Shown: positions 23,020-33,161, numbered from the stretch's first letter. The stretch: 64,000 nt of DNA from Lysobacter sp036697405 (GCF_036697405.1 NZ_JBAHWA010000008.1:62001-126000); one strand, 5' to 3'. Notes: generated by a model not told the origin, from the sequence alone. Translations and numbers: made by a program.

Positions 23020-24693
23020 CTAGCCCGGGCGCTCGCAGCGCCCGAACAGATCGCGCCCGGGGTCGTACACCGAGCTGCGCACCTGCATCAGGCCCAGCAC
23101 CGAATGGAACAGGTTGTCGTGGCTGGCCGGCCGCCCGGCCTCGCGGCGCAGGCAGACGGTATCGACGCCGCGGCTGGCGGCGAAGCCCGGCGACAGCCAC
23201 ATCACCATCGGCACGCGCAGCTGGGTCTGCGGCGCGATCGCGTAGGGCACGCCATGCAGGAACAGGCCGTTCTCGCCCAGCGATTCGCCGTGGTCGGACA
23301 GGTAGATCATCGCGGTGTCGCGCCCGCTCTGCGCGGATAGGAAGCCGATGGTGCGGGCCAGGAAATCGTCGGTGCCCAGCACGGCGTTGTCGTAGGCGTT
23401 GACGATCTCCGCCGGCCAGCACTGGCCCAGGTCCGCGGTCTCGCACACCGGCGTGAACCTCTTCAGGCGCGGCGGATAGCGCTTGTAGTACGCCGGGCCG
23501 TGATTGCCCAACTGGTGCAGCACCACCACCACGTCGCCCGGGCGCTTGGCCAGCTCCGCGTCCAGGCCCTGCAGCATGACCTCGTCGTGGCAGCCTTCGG
23601 CGGTGCAGAACGGCGCCTGTGTGGCGTGCTCGAAGGACTCGAAGGCCAGGCCGTCGCAGACGCCCTTGCAACCGGTCTGGTTGTCGCGCCACAGGGTCTT
23701 GAGCCCGGCGTACTCGAGCACGTGCAGCAGCGACTGCGAATGCTTGATCCGGTCCCTGTCGTAATCGGCGCGGCCCCAGGGCGAGAACATGCACGGCACC
23801 GAGACCTCGGTGCTGGATCCGCACGCGGTGACGTCGGGAAAGTTGATCGGATCGATCCTGGCCAGCTCCGGCGTGGTCTGGCGCGCGTAACCGTTCAAGC
23901 CCCAGTTCTGCGCACGCACGGTCTCGCCGACCACGATCACCAGCAGACGCGGCTTGGCGCCCGCGGGCCGGCCGACGACCTTGGCGTCCTGGCCGATCGG
24001 CGCGCGCGCGCGGCCGTTGGCGGATCGGTCCTCGAAGGCGACCCGCGCCAGCGACATGACGTAGTTGCCCGGCGTGATCAGATGCCGCAGCTCGCGATGG
24101 TTGCGCATCAGCGACGACAGATTCTGGAACGACAGCAGGGCGGCGGCGCAGGCCAGCGCGAGCGCGCCGACCAGGCAGGCGGCGCGGATCAGGACCGCAC
24201 GCTTGAACGTGCGCGGCTTCAGGCGCACGCGCCAGACCAGCAGCGACGGCAGCACGCCGTACAGGAACAGCGACGGCAGCAACCGCCACGAAATCAACTC
24301 GCCCGACTCCTTGCTGTCGGTGTGCAGGATGTTGCGGATCATGTCGGTGTCCAGGTACACCGTGTATTCGCCCATGTAGCGCACCGCCATCGCCGTGGTC
24401 AGCAGCAGCACCACCAGCAGCGGCTTGGCGATCGGCCGGTACAGCACCAGGCACAACAGCAGCATGTTCAGCGCCGCGACCATCGCGAACAGGCTGACCG
24501 CGCTCAGCCAGCCGCTCGGCCCGTGCAAGGCGCCGGTCCTGGCCACGGCGGCGAAGAAGGAGCCGTTGCAGAACACGGTGAAGAACAGGCTGGCCACCAG
24601 CGCCAACGCTTCCAGGCTCAGCTCCGGGCGATAGGACAGCAGCGCGCTGCGGCTATCCGGCTGGGCGGCGCGCGGCCGCGCGATCGCGCTCAC
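23020..24693 (-). CDS. eptA: EptA-type lipid A phosphoethanolamine transferase
   Basis: Read from GTG 24693 (557 aa), whose GTGA overlaps the stop of the PAP2 gene. It has five hydrophobic helices in the first 190 residues and then the periplasmic alkaline-phosphatase-fold domain. The domain carries G-E-T-V-R-A-Q-N (the Thr is the phosphoenzyme nucleophile), S-T-E-V-S-V-P-C-M-F-S, and L-S-D-H-G-E-S-L-G-E with the metal-binding Asp-His. Cys pairs in the catalytic domain are typical. It moves phosphoethanolamine from phosphatidylethanolamine to lipid A, lowering surface charge and giving resistance to polymyxin and host or competitor cationic peptides. Core-type codon use. Confidence 0.93.
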   Translation of the reverse strand: MSAIARPRAAQPDSRSALLSYRPELSLEALALVASLFFTVFCNGSFFAAVARTGALHGPSGWLSAVSLFAMVAALNMLLLCLVLYRPIAKPLLVVLLLTTAMAVRYMGEYTVYLDTDMIRNILHTDSKESGELISWRLLPSLFLYGVLPSLLVWRVRLKPRTFKRAVLIRAACLVGALALACAAALLSFQNLSSLMRNHRELRHLITPGNYVMSLARVAFEDRSANGRARAPIGQDAKVVGRPAGAKPRLLVIVVGETVRAQNWGLNGYARQTTPELARIDPINFPDVTACGSSTEVSVPCMFSPWGRADYDRDRIKHSQSLLHVLEYAGLKTLWRDNQTGCKGVCDGLAFESFEHATQAPFCTAEGCHDEVMLQGLDAELAKRPGDVVVVLHQLGNHGPAYYKRYPPRLKRFTPVCETADLGQCWPAEIVNAYDNAVLGTDDFLARTIGFLSAQSGRDTAMIYLSDHGESLGENGLFLHGVPYAIAPQTQLRVPMVMWLSPGFAASRGVDTVCLRREAGRPASHDNLFHSVLGLMQVRSSVYDPGRDLFGRCERPG

Positions 24694-25553
24694 GAAGCCT
24701 GCTGCCGACGGGCGCCGAGCGGGTCGGCCTCGATGCCGCTCCCGGCACCGGGCGCCGCGAGCGCATCTGGCTGGCGCGCCACGGCGTTGCGCCAGAACAG
24801 CCGGTACATGCCCAGCGCGCTCAGCCAGCAGATCGTCGCCGTCCACAGATCGTGCGAGAGGAAATGCGCGCCGCGCAGCTGCTGGCCGATGCCGAACAGC
24901 AGGCCGGCCGCCACGCCGATCGCCAGGCCGAGCCAGCGCAGGCGCGGGCGCACGGTCAGGAAGAAGAAGTACAGGGCCATCCAGGCGTAGCCGCCGCTGG
25001 CGTGGCCGGCCGGAAAGCAGACGCCGCGCGAGAGGCCGACCGGGCGCAGCCCGAGCAGGCCGACGTAGGGCCGGTCGCCGCCGTAACGCAGCAGGTCCCA
25101 GGGGCAGTCCATGTTCGACCAGGACTTGACCCAGGCCACCAACGCCGTCGCCAACAGGGTCGAAAGCAACAGGTAGGCCAGCGGCTTGCGCAGCGGCGCC
25201 AGGCCGGCGCGCAGGCGCGCCACCGCCCAGGCCACGGCCACCGCCAACCAGACCGCGGCGCTGAGGTCGCGGCCGCCGATGTGGATCAGGACCTGGGTCG
25301 CGAACGCGTCCTTGAGCGCCCAGCGATGGCCTTGCCAGGCATACAGCCGGTCGGCCACCCAGGTGTCGCCGTGCAGCAGCATCAGGCCCACCGCGAGCAC
25401 GGCGAAGGCCAGCATGGGCAGCCAGAAGTGCGTGAAGTAGAAGCTTTCGTCGCGCGCCGAAGGGCCCGCGGCGATGCGGTCCAGGCCGGGGTGGCGCGCC
25501 GGCCAGGACGCGCCGCCGTGCATGCTGTGCTTGGGTGCCGCGGGAGATTTCAT
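24690..25553 (-). CDS. PAP2-family membrane phosphatase (LpxE/LpxT-like)
   Basis: A 287-residue protein with about six membrane helices and the three PAP2 motifs: a K-S-W-S-N-M-D-C-P region, P-A-G-H-A-S-G-G-Y (the P-S-G-H motif) and L-R-G-A-H-F-L-S-H-D-L-W (R-x5-H-x3-D). The family removes phosphates from lipid A, undecaprenyl pyrophosphate or phosphatidylglycerol phosphate. Translational coupling to eptA suggests a lipid A 1-phosphatase or kinase-like role in the same resistance pathway. The exact substrate cannot be read from sequence. Confidence 0.85.
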   Translation of the reverse strand: MKSPAAPKHSMHGGASWPARHPGLDRIAAGPSARDESFYFTHFWLPMLAFAVLAVGLMLLHGDTWVADRLYAWQGHRWALKDAFATQVLIHIGGRDLSAAVWLAVAVAWAVARLRAGLAPLRKPLAYLLLSTLLATALVAWVKSWSNMDCPWDLLRYGGDRPYVGLLGLRPVGLSRGVCFPAGHASGGYAWMALYFFFLTVRPRLRWLGLAIGVAAGLLFGIGQQLRGAHFLSHDLWTATICWLSALGMYRLFWRNAVARQPDALAAPGAGSGIEADPLGARRQQAS

Positions 25554-25848
25554 CGAAGGCCGCCGGTGCGAACCGGCGCGGAGTGGAGGCCGCGGCGATG
25601 ATCGGAAGGCAGGTGTCGGAGAGCGGTCGGAAGCTGATTCGCTCTTCGTTAAACGCGGACGTCCACGCCCCGCGCAGCTAAACGCCGGCTGACCGCAAGC
25701 GCCGAATGCCGCCGGTCCGCACGACGGCGACAGCTCCGTCGGTCCTGCGCGCGAGGGAGTATCGTTCTATCCGTTCCGACATCGTTCCGACGCGACTTTG
25801 CCGACACTGATCAATCGGTCGCGATCCGCGCAAGGAGAATCCGCAGGT
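25554..25848. promoter_or_regulatory. Divergent promoter region of the lipid A and two-component operons
   Basis: 295 bases separate the divergent PAP2-eptA and response regulator-kinase operons; both promoters must lie here. No certain PmrA-type box or -35/-10 pair was seen. An AAGGAG at 25832-25837 serves the response regulator. Confidence 0.5.
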
Positions 25849-26545
<697 letters not shown>

Positions 26546-26556
<11 letters not shown>

Positions 26557-27838
26557 GAAGAGCAGCCTGCGCCGGCGCATACTGCTCAGTCTGCTCGCCT
26601 TCGCCGCGTTGCTGACGGTCGCGGTGATAGCGCAGGGCATCATCGTCAACGAGTATGTGGAGCGCCTCGTCTGGCAAACCTTGCTGGAATCCGAACTCGA
26701 CCACTTCAGCGAGCGCAGCCGGGTCGATCCGAACTACCACTGGACCGACACCGCCAGCATCAGGCTCTACGACGGCCGCGATCGCGCGCGCATACCGGCC
26801 GAGTTGCGCGACCTTCCACCCGGCGTGCACGACGACATGCTGGTCGACGGCATCGAGCACGTCGCCTTGGTGCGCGACATCGACGGCCGCAGGATCACGC
26901 TGTCGCTGGACATCAGCGACCTGGAGACGCGCGAGCTCGACATGGCGCTGACCATCGCCGGCGCGGCCATCACCACCTTGGTGGCGCTGTCGCTGCTGAT
27001 CGCACTGGGCGTGAACAGGTTGATGCAGCCCTTGAGCACCCTGGCCGAGCGCATCGCGCGCCTGCGCCCCGACCAATCCGGCCAGCGCGTCGACGTGCCG
27101 CACGCGGCCAGCCGCGAGTTGGTGGTGATCGCCGACGCGCTCAACGACTACCTGCAGCGCAACGAGCGCTTCGTCGAACGCGAACGGGTGTTCATCGACA
27201 GCGCCAGCCACGAACTGCGCACGCCGATCGCGGTGATCGCCGGCGCCACCGAACTCGCCCTGGACCAAGCCGACGTGCCCGCGCCGGTGCGCCACCAGCT
27301 CGGCCGGATCCGTCGCACCGCGCAGGACGTGGAGCGATTGATCTCGCTGCTGCTGGCCCTGGCCAAGGACCCGGCGCGCCTGGCCAGCGTCAGCGACCAC
27401 GTCGCGCTCGACCAGCTGCTGCCGGAGATCGTCGAGGACCACCGCCAGCTCACCCTGGACAAGTACCTGCGCCTGAGCCTGGCGCCGCTGCCGCTGCCGC
27501 CATGCGAGATCGTCGCGCCGCTGCCGATCGTGCAGGCCGCGATCGGCAACCTGCTGCGCAACGCGATCGAGAACAGCGACCGCGGCGAAATCCGGGTGCG
27601 CCTGGAAGCGCCGGCGACCGTCGTCATCGAAGACCCGGGCCACGGCATGACGCCGGAAGAGATCAGCGCGATCTACGCGCGCATCGCCCGCGGCGGCGGC
27701 GATCGCGCGGGCGGCGGCATCGGCCTGGACCTGATCTCGCGCCTGTGCGAGCACCTGGGCTGGACCCTGAGCTTCGAGTCCGCCGTCGGCCGCGGCACCC
27801 GCACCACGCTGGTGCTGGGCGGTCGCGACGCCGGCTAG
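26546..27838 (+). CDS. Membrane sensor histidine kinase
   Basis: A 430-residue kinase. TM1 is about 12-33, followed by a small periplasmic sensor of about 100 residues rich in acidic residues, TM2 about 134-156, HAMP about 157-205, then the dimerisation box F-I-D-S-A-S-H-E-L-R-T-P with phospho-His H222. N-box N-L-L-R-N-A-I-E-N and G-boxes D-P-G-H-G-M and G-G-G-I-G-L-D-L follow. Acidic sensor patches are typical of kinases that detect cationic peptides or divalent metals, which fits the divergent lipid A genes. Partner of the regulator at 25849. Confidence 0.92.
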
Positions 27839-27841
27839 CGC

Positions 27842-28246
27842 TCAGCGCGGCTGCGGCGGGATCGGGCGCACCATGCGCGCGAGCAGATGATCGAGGACGG
27901 CCTGCGGCTGCAGACAGCGCCCGCTGTGCACCGGCGACATCTGAATGATGGAGCTGCGCTGCGCGGTCAGCCAATGGAAACGCGCGCGCGCCGGCAGCTC
28001 GCCGATCGGCCCGGAGCCCGGACCGCCGCGGCAGATGCGCTCGATCGCGGCCAGGTGCGCGCGCAGCGAGTCCAGGTCCAGGTTCGGATCCAGCGCCAGC
28101 ACGCGCGCCTCGTCCAGTTCGATGCCGGCCTGGAGCAGGCCGGCGCCCGGGCACGAGACCAGCACGCCGACATTGACGAACTCGCCGCGCTCCACGCGCG
28201 GCACCACCCGCACCACGGCGTAGTCATAGGTAGCGCGATTGGGCAC
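27842..28246 (-). CDS. DUF3037 protein
   Basis: A 134-residue protein starting at GTG 28246, with GAGGAGG about 8 nt upstream. The Y-D-Y-A-V-V-R-V-V-P-R-V-E-R-G-E-F-V-N-V-G-V start is the DUF3037 signature. The frame upstream is not needed and would run through the HipA-like gene. It overlaps the end of that gene by 23 nt, and the HipA-like / DUF3037 pair is frequent in proteobacteria, suggesting a joint role. Its function is unknown. Confidence 0.85.
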   Translation of the reverse strand: MPNRATYDYAVVRVVPRVERGEFVNVGVLVSCPGAGLLQAGIELDEARVLALDPNLDLDSLRAHLAAIERICRGGPGSGPIGELPARARFHWLTAQRSSIIQMSPVHSGRCLQPQAVLDHLLARMVRPIPPQPR

Positions 28247-28991
28247 GGACGGCCTCCTCGACGAAGCCGGCGCGCTCGGCGACCCGGCACTGGAGATAGT
28301 CGGCATAGCCGCGACGCAGGGCCTGCGCATCGGCGAAACCGGGTTCGTCGCCCAACCAGGCATCGGGCAGCAGGCCGACGACGCGCTCGATCAACGCCGG
28401 CGTAAGCCGCGGCGCGAGCTCGGCATCGGCCTGGCGCAGCTCGCGCGCCAACGGCAGCAGCACATGGTCCTGCACCTGCGCGAACACGCCGGCGCTGGCG
28501 CGCTGCGCGCTGTCCCAGTCGTGATGGAAGTACAGCGCGGCGCCGTGGTCGATCAGGTGCAGGCGGCGGTGCCAGATCAGCAGATTGGTGTTGCGCGCGG
28601 TGCGGTCGACATTGCTCAGGTAGGCGTCGAACCAGACCACGCGCGAGGCCAGCGCCGGGTCGGGCTGGTCCACCAGCGGGTCGTAGTTGACCGCGCCGGG
28701 CAGGTAGTCCAGCGCCAGGTTGAGGCCGGCGCTTGCGCGGATCAGGTGCTGGATCTCCGGATCGGGTTCGGTGCGCGCCAGCTCGGGGTCGAGCTCGGCC
28801 AGCACGATCTCCGGCATCGGCAGGCCCAGGGCGCGCGCGAGCTCGCCGCCGATCAATTCGGCGATCAAGGCCTTGCGGCCCTGGCCGGCGCCGCGGAACT
28901 TCAGCACGTACAGGCCGTCGTCGTCGCCTTCGACCACGGCCGGCAGCGAACCGCCTTCGCGCAGCGGCGTGACATAGCGGGTGGCGGACAC
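28224..28991 (-). CDS. HipA-like kinase-fold protein
   Basis: About 255 residues from GTG 28991 (an in-frame TTG a few codons upstream is possible). Motifs include T-P-L-R-E-G-G-S-L-P, Y-V-L-K-F-R-G-A-G-Q-G (nucleotide-binding Lys), L-I-A-E-L-I-G-G-E-L-A-R, W-F-D-A-Y-L-S-N-V-D-R-T-x-R-N-T-N (catalytic Asp/Asn loop) and L-I-D-H-G-A (metal-binding Asp). This is the HipA-like Ser/Thr kinase fold without the N-terminal HipA domain. It has no HipB antitoxin next door and pairs instead with DUF3037. Target unknown. Confidence 0.85.
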   Translation of the reverse strand: MSATRYVTPLREGGSLPAVVEGDDDGLYVLKFRGAGQGRKALIAELIGGELARALGLPMPEIVLAELDPELARTEPDPEIQHLIRASAGLNLALDYLPGAVNYDPLVDQPDPALASRVVWFDAYLSNVDRTARNTNLLIWHRRLHLIDHGAALYFHHDWDSAQRASAGVFAQVQDHVLLPLARELRQADAELAPRLTPALIERVVGLLPDAWLGDEPGFADAQALRRGYADYLQCRVAERAGFVEEAVRAQSRYL

Positions 28992-29110
28992 GGTTCTCAA
29001 AGGCGTGGTTCTCAGTCGCGTCGCGATCGCTCGGCCGCGGGCGGCGGCGTGGGCCGCCCACATTAGGTGGCGCGCGCGCAAAATCAAAGCGCCGTGCGCG
29101 CGGGCACCGC

Positions 29111-29800
29111 TCAGGCCGCGTCGCGCAGGCTGCGCGCCGCCGCCAAATCGTCGACCAGCGCATCGACGCGCGCCTCCGCGTCGGCGATCGACGCGGCCAG
29201 GCGCGCATCGGCGAACTCGTCGTACTCGATCGCCACGCCGTGCGCGTCGACGATGCCCAGATAGCCGAACGCGGTGCGCACGCTGGCCTCGCCGTGATTG
29301 AGATGGCCCAGGCGCGGCCCGTCGTAGCCATAGTCGCCGCGCGAGCCCAGCAGGACCAGGGTCTTGCCGGCTTCGGCCAGCAGCGGCCAGTAGGGTTCGG
29401 CGCCGCGGCTGCGGTCGAAGCCGAAGGTGCGGCCGACCCGCACCACGTTGTCGACATAGGCCTTGAACTGGGCCGGGACGTTGAAGTTGTACATGGGCAG
29501 GCCGACCGCGATCACGTCGGCGGCGATCAGCTCGTCGACCAGGGCGTCGCTCTCGGCCAAGGTCTCGCGCATCCACGGCTCGCGCGCGGCGGCGGGCGTG
29601 AACGCGGCATGGATCCAGGCTCCGCTGACCGGCGCCGGCGGCGACTGGCCGACATCGCGGTAGACCACCGGGTCCTGCGGCCGCAACGCCTGCCAGCGCC
29701 GCACGAAACGCGCACTGAGGCGGCGGCTGTGCGAGCCGTGGGCGTGGCTGTCGGAACCGTGGGGACGGGCACTGGCATCGAGGTGGAGCAATCGGGTCAT
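29111..29800 (-). CDS. azoR: FMN-dependent NADH-azoreductase
   Basis: A 229-residue flavodoxin-like quinone reductase from ATG 29800. Visible motifs are L-D-A-S-A-R-P (FMN phosphate loop), P-M-Y-N-F-N-V-P (the FMN-binding P-x-Y-N-F segment) and a G-S-R-G-D-Y-G loop. It uses NADH to reduce quinones and azo compounds, protecting against thiol and quinone stress. It is divergent from the LysR regulator at 29950, the usual arrangement for autoregulated azoR or qor genes. Confidence 0.9.
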   Translation of the reverse strand: MTRLLHLDASARPHGSDSHAHGSHSRRLSARFVRRWQALRPQDPVVYRDVGQSPPAPVSGAWIHAAFTPAAAREPWMRETLAESDALVDELIAADVIAVGLPMYNFNVPAQFKAYVDNVVRVGRTFGFDRSRGAEPYWPLLAEAGKTLVLLGSRGDYGYDGPRLGHLNHGEASVRTAFGYLGIVDAHGVAIEYDEFADARLAASIADAEARVDALVDDLAAARSLRDAA

Positions 29801-29949
29801 GGCGGCATGTCTCGGGTTGGCACCGGAATGCATGAGCGATCCTCATTGATACCAGGATCGTCCTGCGCGGCTGATGAGTCCATTTGACGCGCATAGCCCG
29901 CGAGCGACAAACTCCGATTCCTCAGGCATCAGATGAGTTTTATGCATCC

Positions 29950-30846
29950 ATGAACCCGCGCCGCCTGCCTCCGCTGGGCGCCCTGCGCGCCTTCGAAGCC
30001 GCCGCCCGCCTGGCCAGCTTCAAGCGCGCCGCCGACGAGCTCGCGGTCACCCCGACCGCGATCAGCCACCAGATCCGCTTGCTCGAGGAGCAACTGGGCG
30101 TGCGCCTGTTCGAACGCCGCACGCGCCAGGTCGCCCTGACCGCCGATGCGGCGCGCCTGTACCCGGTGCTGCGCGAGGGCTTCGACGCCTTCGCCGCCGC
30201 GGTCGCGGCGATCGCCGCGCGCCGCGCACGCCGCGCGATCACGCTGTCGGCGACGGTGTCGTTCACCGCCAAATGGCTGGTGCCGCGCGTGGCCGCGTTC
30301 CGCGCCGCCTGGCCGGAGTTCGACCTGCGCCTGCACGCCTCCGACGATCCGGTCGACCTGCTCGCCGGGGTCGCCGATGCGGCGATCCGCTACGGCCAGG
30401 GCCCCTACCCCGGCCTGGTCTGCCTGCCCCTGATCGAGGACCGTTTCGCGCCGGTGTGCAGCCCGCGCCTGCGCCTGCACGCGCCGGAAGACCTGCGCGC
30501 GCTGCCGCTGCTGCACGTGGAGTGGCGCCACCCGGCCGCGCGCACGCCGAGCTGGCGCGGCTGGTGCGAGCGCGCGGGCGTGGACGGCGTGGCCGTCGAT
30601 GCCGGCCTGCGCTTCACCGACGACAGCCACGCGATCCAGGCCGCGATCGCCGGCCAGGGCGTGGCCCTGCTCAGCCTGGCCCTGGTCGCCGACGACCTCG
30701 CCAGCGGCCTGCTGGTGCAGCCCTTCGGACCCACCCTGGAAGGTTATCGCCACAACCTGGTGTATGCCGACAACGGGCCGCCGGGCGCGGAAGTCGCGGC
30801 CTTGCGCGACTGGTTGCTGGCGCAGATCGCGGGCGAGGCCGGCTAG
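29950..30846 (+). CDS. LysR-family regulator (GcvA-like)
   Basis: A 298-residue LysR regulator starting at ATG 29950, with N-P-R-R-L-P-P-L-G-A-L-R-A-F-E-A-A-A-R as in the GcvA/AmpR subgroup. The HTH spans about 18-65 (F-K-R-A-A-D-E-L-A-V-T-P-T-A-I-S-H-Q) and the substrate-binding domain about 90-298. It is divergent from azoR, which it probably regulates in response to an electrophile. Its stop overlaps that of the convergent tautomerase gene by 4 nt. Confidence 0.9.
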   Translation: MNPRRLPPLGALRAFEAAARLASFKRAADELAVTPTAISHQIRLLEEQLGVRLFERRTRQVALTADAARLYPVLREGFDAFAAAVAAIAARRARRAITLSATVSFTAKWLVPRVAAFRAAWPEFDLRLHASDDPVDLLAGVADAAIRYGQGPYPGLVCLPLIEDRFAPVCSPRLRLHAPEDLRALPLLHVEWRHPAARTPSWRGWCERAGVDGVAVDAGLRFTDDSHAIQAAIAGQGVALLSLALVADDLASGLLVQPFGPTLEGYRHNLVYADNGPPGAEVAALRDWLLAQIAGEAG

Positions 30847-31241
30847 CGCGCGGCCATCTGGTAGCGCCGTTCCTGGGTCAGGCCGCCATAGCCGTAGGCG
30901 GCGGCGCGGGCGTCGATGATGTGGATGTAGGAGGTCGGATGCAGATCGCCGATCAGTTCGGCCATGCGCGCATACACCTGTGCCAGATAGCGCGCCTTCT
31001 CGGCCTTGGTGTTGGTTTCGTCGGTGATGCTGATGTCGAGCTGGAACGCGTTGCGGCCGGACTCGCTCAGCGGCTGGCCGTCGATGATCCACTGCGCCGG
31101 GTCCAGGTACTGCAGGCTCAGCGCGATCAGCTCGCGCGGCTTGCCGAGCACCTCGACGGTGAGGTCGGCGATCGCGGCCGCGACCGAGCGGGTGAGCGCG
31201 GCGTCGGGCTGTCCGGAAATCGTCAGGGCGATGTGCGGCAT
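30843..31241 (-). CDS. Tautomerase-superfamily protein
   Basis: A 132-residue protein with P2 directly after the initiator Met (M-P-H-I-A-L-T), which would be the catalytic N-terminal proline of the 4-oxalocrotonate tautomerase / MIF fold. It has two beta-alpha-beta units, the second near 60-115 (Q-L-D-I-S-I-T-D-E-T-N-T, then Y-I-H-I-I-D). Members isomerise keto-enol substrates or dehalogenate. It is divergent from the LysR gene at 31371 with a palindrome in between, so it is probably the target of that regulator. Confidence 0.8.
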   Translation of the reverse strand: MPHIALTISGQPDAALTRSVAAAIADLTVEVLGKPRELIALSLQYLDPAQWIIDGQPLSESGRNAFQLDISITDETNTKAEKARYLAQVYARMAELIGDLHPTSYIHIIDARAAAYGYGGLTQERRYQMAAR

Positions 31242-31319
31242 GGGCTTGTTCCGATGAAGGGTGTGGGATCACACTAGCGCCGCGCCATCCACCGGAATAG
31301 CGGGATTATCGGATGGTTT

Positions 31320-31338
31320 CCATCGGAAATTCCGATGG
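31320..31338. promoter_or_regulatory. Palindromic LysR-type operator
   Basis: CCATCGGAA A TTCCGATGG is a perfect 9-bp dyad and contains the LysR-type T-N11-A pattern. A half site, ATCGGATGG, lies 10 bases to the left. It is centred between the tautomerase start (31241) and the LysR start (31371). Confidence 0.75.
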
Positions 31339-31370
31339 TGACGCCATCCACGCCCCAACCGGAACCGCCC

Positions 31371-32222
31371 ATGCGCAGTCTGGACCTGGAACAGCTTCGC
31401 TCCTTCGTCGCCGTGGTCGACGCGCGCAGCATTTCCGGCGGCGCGGCGGTGGTGTTCCGCTCGCAGTCGGCGATCAGCGAGCAACTGCAGAAGCTCGAGG
31501 CGGTGGCCGGCGCGCCGTTGCTGCTGCGCTCGCGCGCCGGAGTGCGGCCGACCCCGGCCGGAGAACGCCTGCTCGCGCACGCGCGCCAGCTGCTGGCGAT
31601 CGGCGAGCTCGCGCTGCGCGATGTGCAGGAGCGCACGCCCGCCGTCGAAGTGCGCCTGGCGATCAGCGACTACTTCCGCCCGGCCGAGGTCGCCGCGCTG
31701 TTGCGCCATGTCGCGCGCGCCTGCCCGCAACTGCGCCTGCAGGTGACGGTGGGCCAGAGCGCGGCCCTGGCCGAAGGCCATGCGCGGCGCGACTACGACC
31801 TGGCGCTGGTGATGGAGATCAAGCCCGGCCGCGCCGGCGCCCGTCCCCTGCGGCGCGAAGCGCTGTCCTGGCTGGCCGCGCCGCACTTCCGCCCGCACCC
31901 GGACGAGCCGCTGGCGCTGGTGTTGCTGCCCGACAGCTGCGCAGTGCACCGCACCGCGGTACGCGCGCTGCAGCAGCGCGGCATCGCCCACGTCGTCGCC
32001 CACACCTGCAGCGGCGTGGCCGGCCTGCAGTCGGCGATCGCCGCCGGGCTGGGCGTGGGCTGCCTCAATGCTTCGGCGATCGTCGACGGCCTGGTGCCGG
32101 CGCCGCGCTCGCTGCGCCTGCCGCCGCTGCCGGCGATCGCATTCCGCCTGCTGGCGCCGCCGCGCGGCGCGCCAGCCGCCATGACCGAAGCCGACACGGT
32201 GCTGCGCGCCCATTTTCGCTAG
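31371..32222 (+). CDS. LysR-family transcriptional regulator
   Basis: A 283-residue LysR protein from ATG 31371 (M-R-S-L-D-L-E-Q-L-R-S-F-V-A-V-V). HTH at about 15-62 with G-G-A-A-V-V-F-R-S-Q-S-A-I-S-E-Q, and a periplasmic-binding-like effector domain in the remainder. It is divergent from the tautomerase gene and most likely autoregulated through the palindrome at 31320-31338. Confidence 0.9.
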   Translation: MRSLDLEQLRSFVAVVDARSISGGAAVVFRSQSAISEQLQKLEAVAGAPLLLRSRAGVRPTPAGERLLAHARQLLAIGELALRDVQERTPAVEVRLAISDYFRPAEVAALLRHVARACPQLRLQVTVGQSAALAEGHARRDYDLALVMEIKPGRAGARPLRREALSWLAAPHFRPHPDEPLALVLLPDSCAVHRTAVRALQQRGIAHVVAHTCSGVAGLQSAIAAGLGVGCLNASAIVDGLVPAPRSLRLPPLPAIAFRLLAPPRGAPAAMTEADTVLRAHFR

Positions 32223-32945
32223 CGCCGCGGGCGCGGCGTTTTGCCGCATCGGCAGCGTCCATCGCCCTGCCCAGCAGGGTCGGCTTCCTCGTCATCGGAA
32301 CGCACGGCTTCGCCGCGCTCGCCGTCGCGATCGGCCTGGCTGCCCAGCCTGCGAAGGCGGTCAGTGCCAGGGTGTCGACCGCCGCCGCGGCGTCAGCGCA
32401 GCCCCATCCGCCGTGCCGTCGCCATGCGTGGCTGGTCAGGTTGAACGCCTGCAGCGGCGGCGCCGGCGAGGCCAGGCCCACGCGTTGAACCATGAACGCG
32501 ATCGCCAGGCCCGCCTTACACGGTGACGGGTACGCGCGGGATACGGCGCCGATCGCGCGCCCGGCCTTGCGCGGGATGGACAAAACCTCACAGGCGCCGC
32601 TGTCGCGACGCCGCCCAGACGTATTCGTGTTCTCGCGACAGGCGGGTGTCGGGTGGTCCAGGCTTGACGGCCTGAAACCAGCCGTTGCGGCTGGGCTGGT
32701 CATTGCGAGCCTGGGCCCGGTCCGGACCAGGCCGCCCCGTATCGCGTTCGTGCGCCGATACGATGTCCGCCCTGCTCACGCACGGCGGGGCGGGTTGTCA
32801 CAGAATCGGCGCGTTCCACGCCAACGCGTCGATCGCAGCCCCGCGCGTCGTTCATGCGTCCGTGCTCCGCGGCCGTGGATCGACGTGCGACGGGATTCGA
32901 CGAGTATCCCTGCCGCACGTCTCGCGAAGCGCGCTCATGAGCGCA
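32223..32945. other. Long intergenic stretch, no supported gene
   Basis: About 720 bases of core-like GC DNA. Open frames exist on both strands, but their products are low-complexity Arg/Ala/Pro sequences without domains or ribosome binding sites. It may hold decayed sequence or an unrecognised repeat. Confidence 0.5.
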
Positions 32946-33161
32946 CTAGAGCAGCATCAGCTCGGATCGCTCCTTGGTGGCGCCATCGACGAAATACAGC
33001 TTCTTCCCCGAATCGACTCGGTCTTCGACTACCTGATACAGGCGCAAGGCCTGGCGGATCGCGGCCGTCTTGCTGACGCCCTTGCGCACGCACAGATCCT
33101 CCAGGAACTGCATCTCGGTCCCGGCGAGATTCAGCGTCATCCTACGTCTGGTTTCCTTCAT
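32946..33161 (-). CDS. Small ribbon-helix-helix (CopG-like) protein
   Basis: A 71-residue protein: M-K-E-T-R-R-R-M-T-L-N-L (beta strand), a helix, then V-S-K-T-A-A-I-R-Q-A-L-R-L-Y, the ribbon-helix-helix pattern of CopG/Arc-type DNA-binding proteins, with a short C-terminal tail K-L-Y-F-V-D-G. Such proteins are antitoxins or plasmid-type repressors. No toxin gene is adjacent, so it may be an orphan regulator. AGGTGCGAT upstream may act as ribosome binding site. Confidence 0.75.
   Translation of the reverse strand: MKETRRRMTLNLAGTEMQFLEDLCVRKGVSKTAAIRQALRLYQVVEDRVDSGKKLYFVDGATKERSELMLL

Noticed and set aside
22937..24454. 505-codon minus-strand frame overlapping eptA
   Set aside because: Arg/Ala/Gly-rich frame-shadow of eptA with no motifs.
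32065..32703. 212-codon minus-strand frame downstream of the LysR gene
   Set aside because: It overlaps the LysR C-terminus, is Ala/Arg/Pro-rich and lacks a start signal; most likely non-coding.
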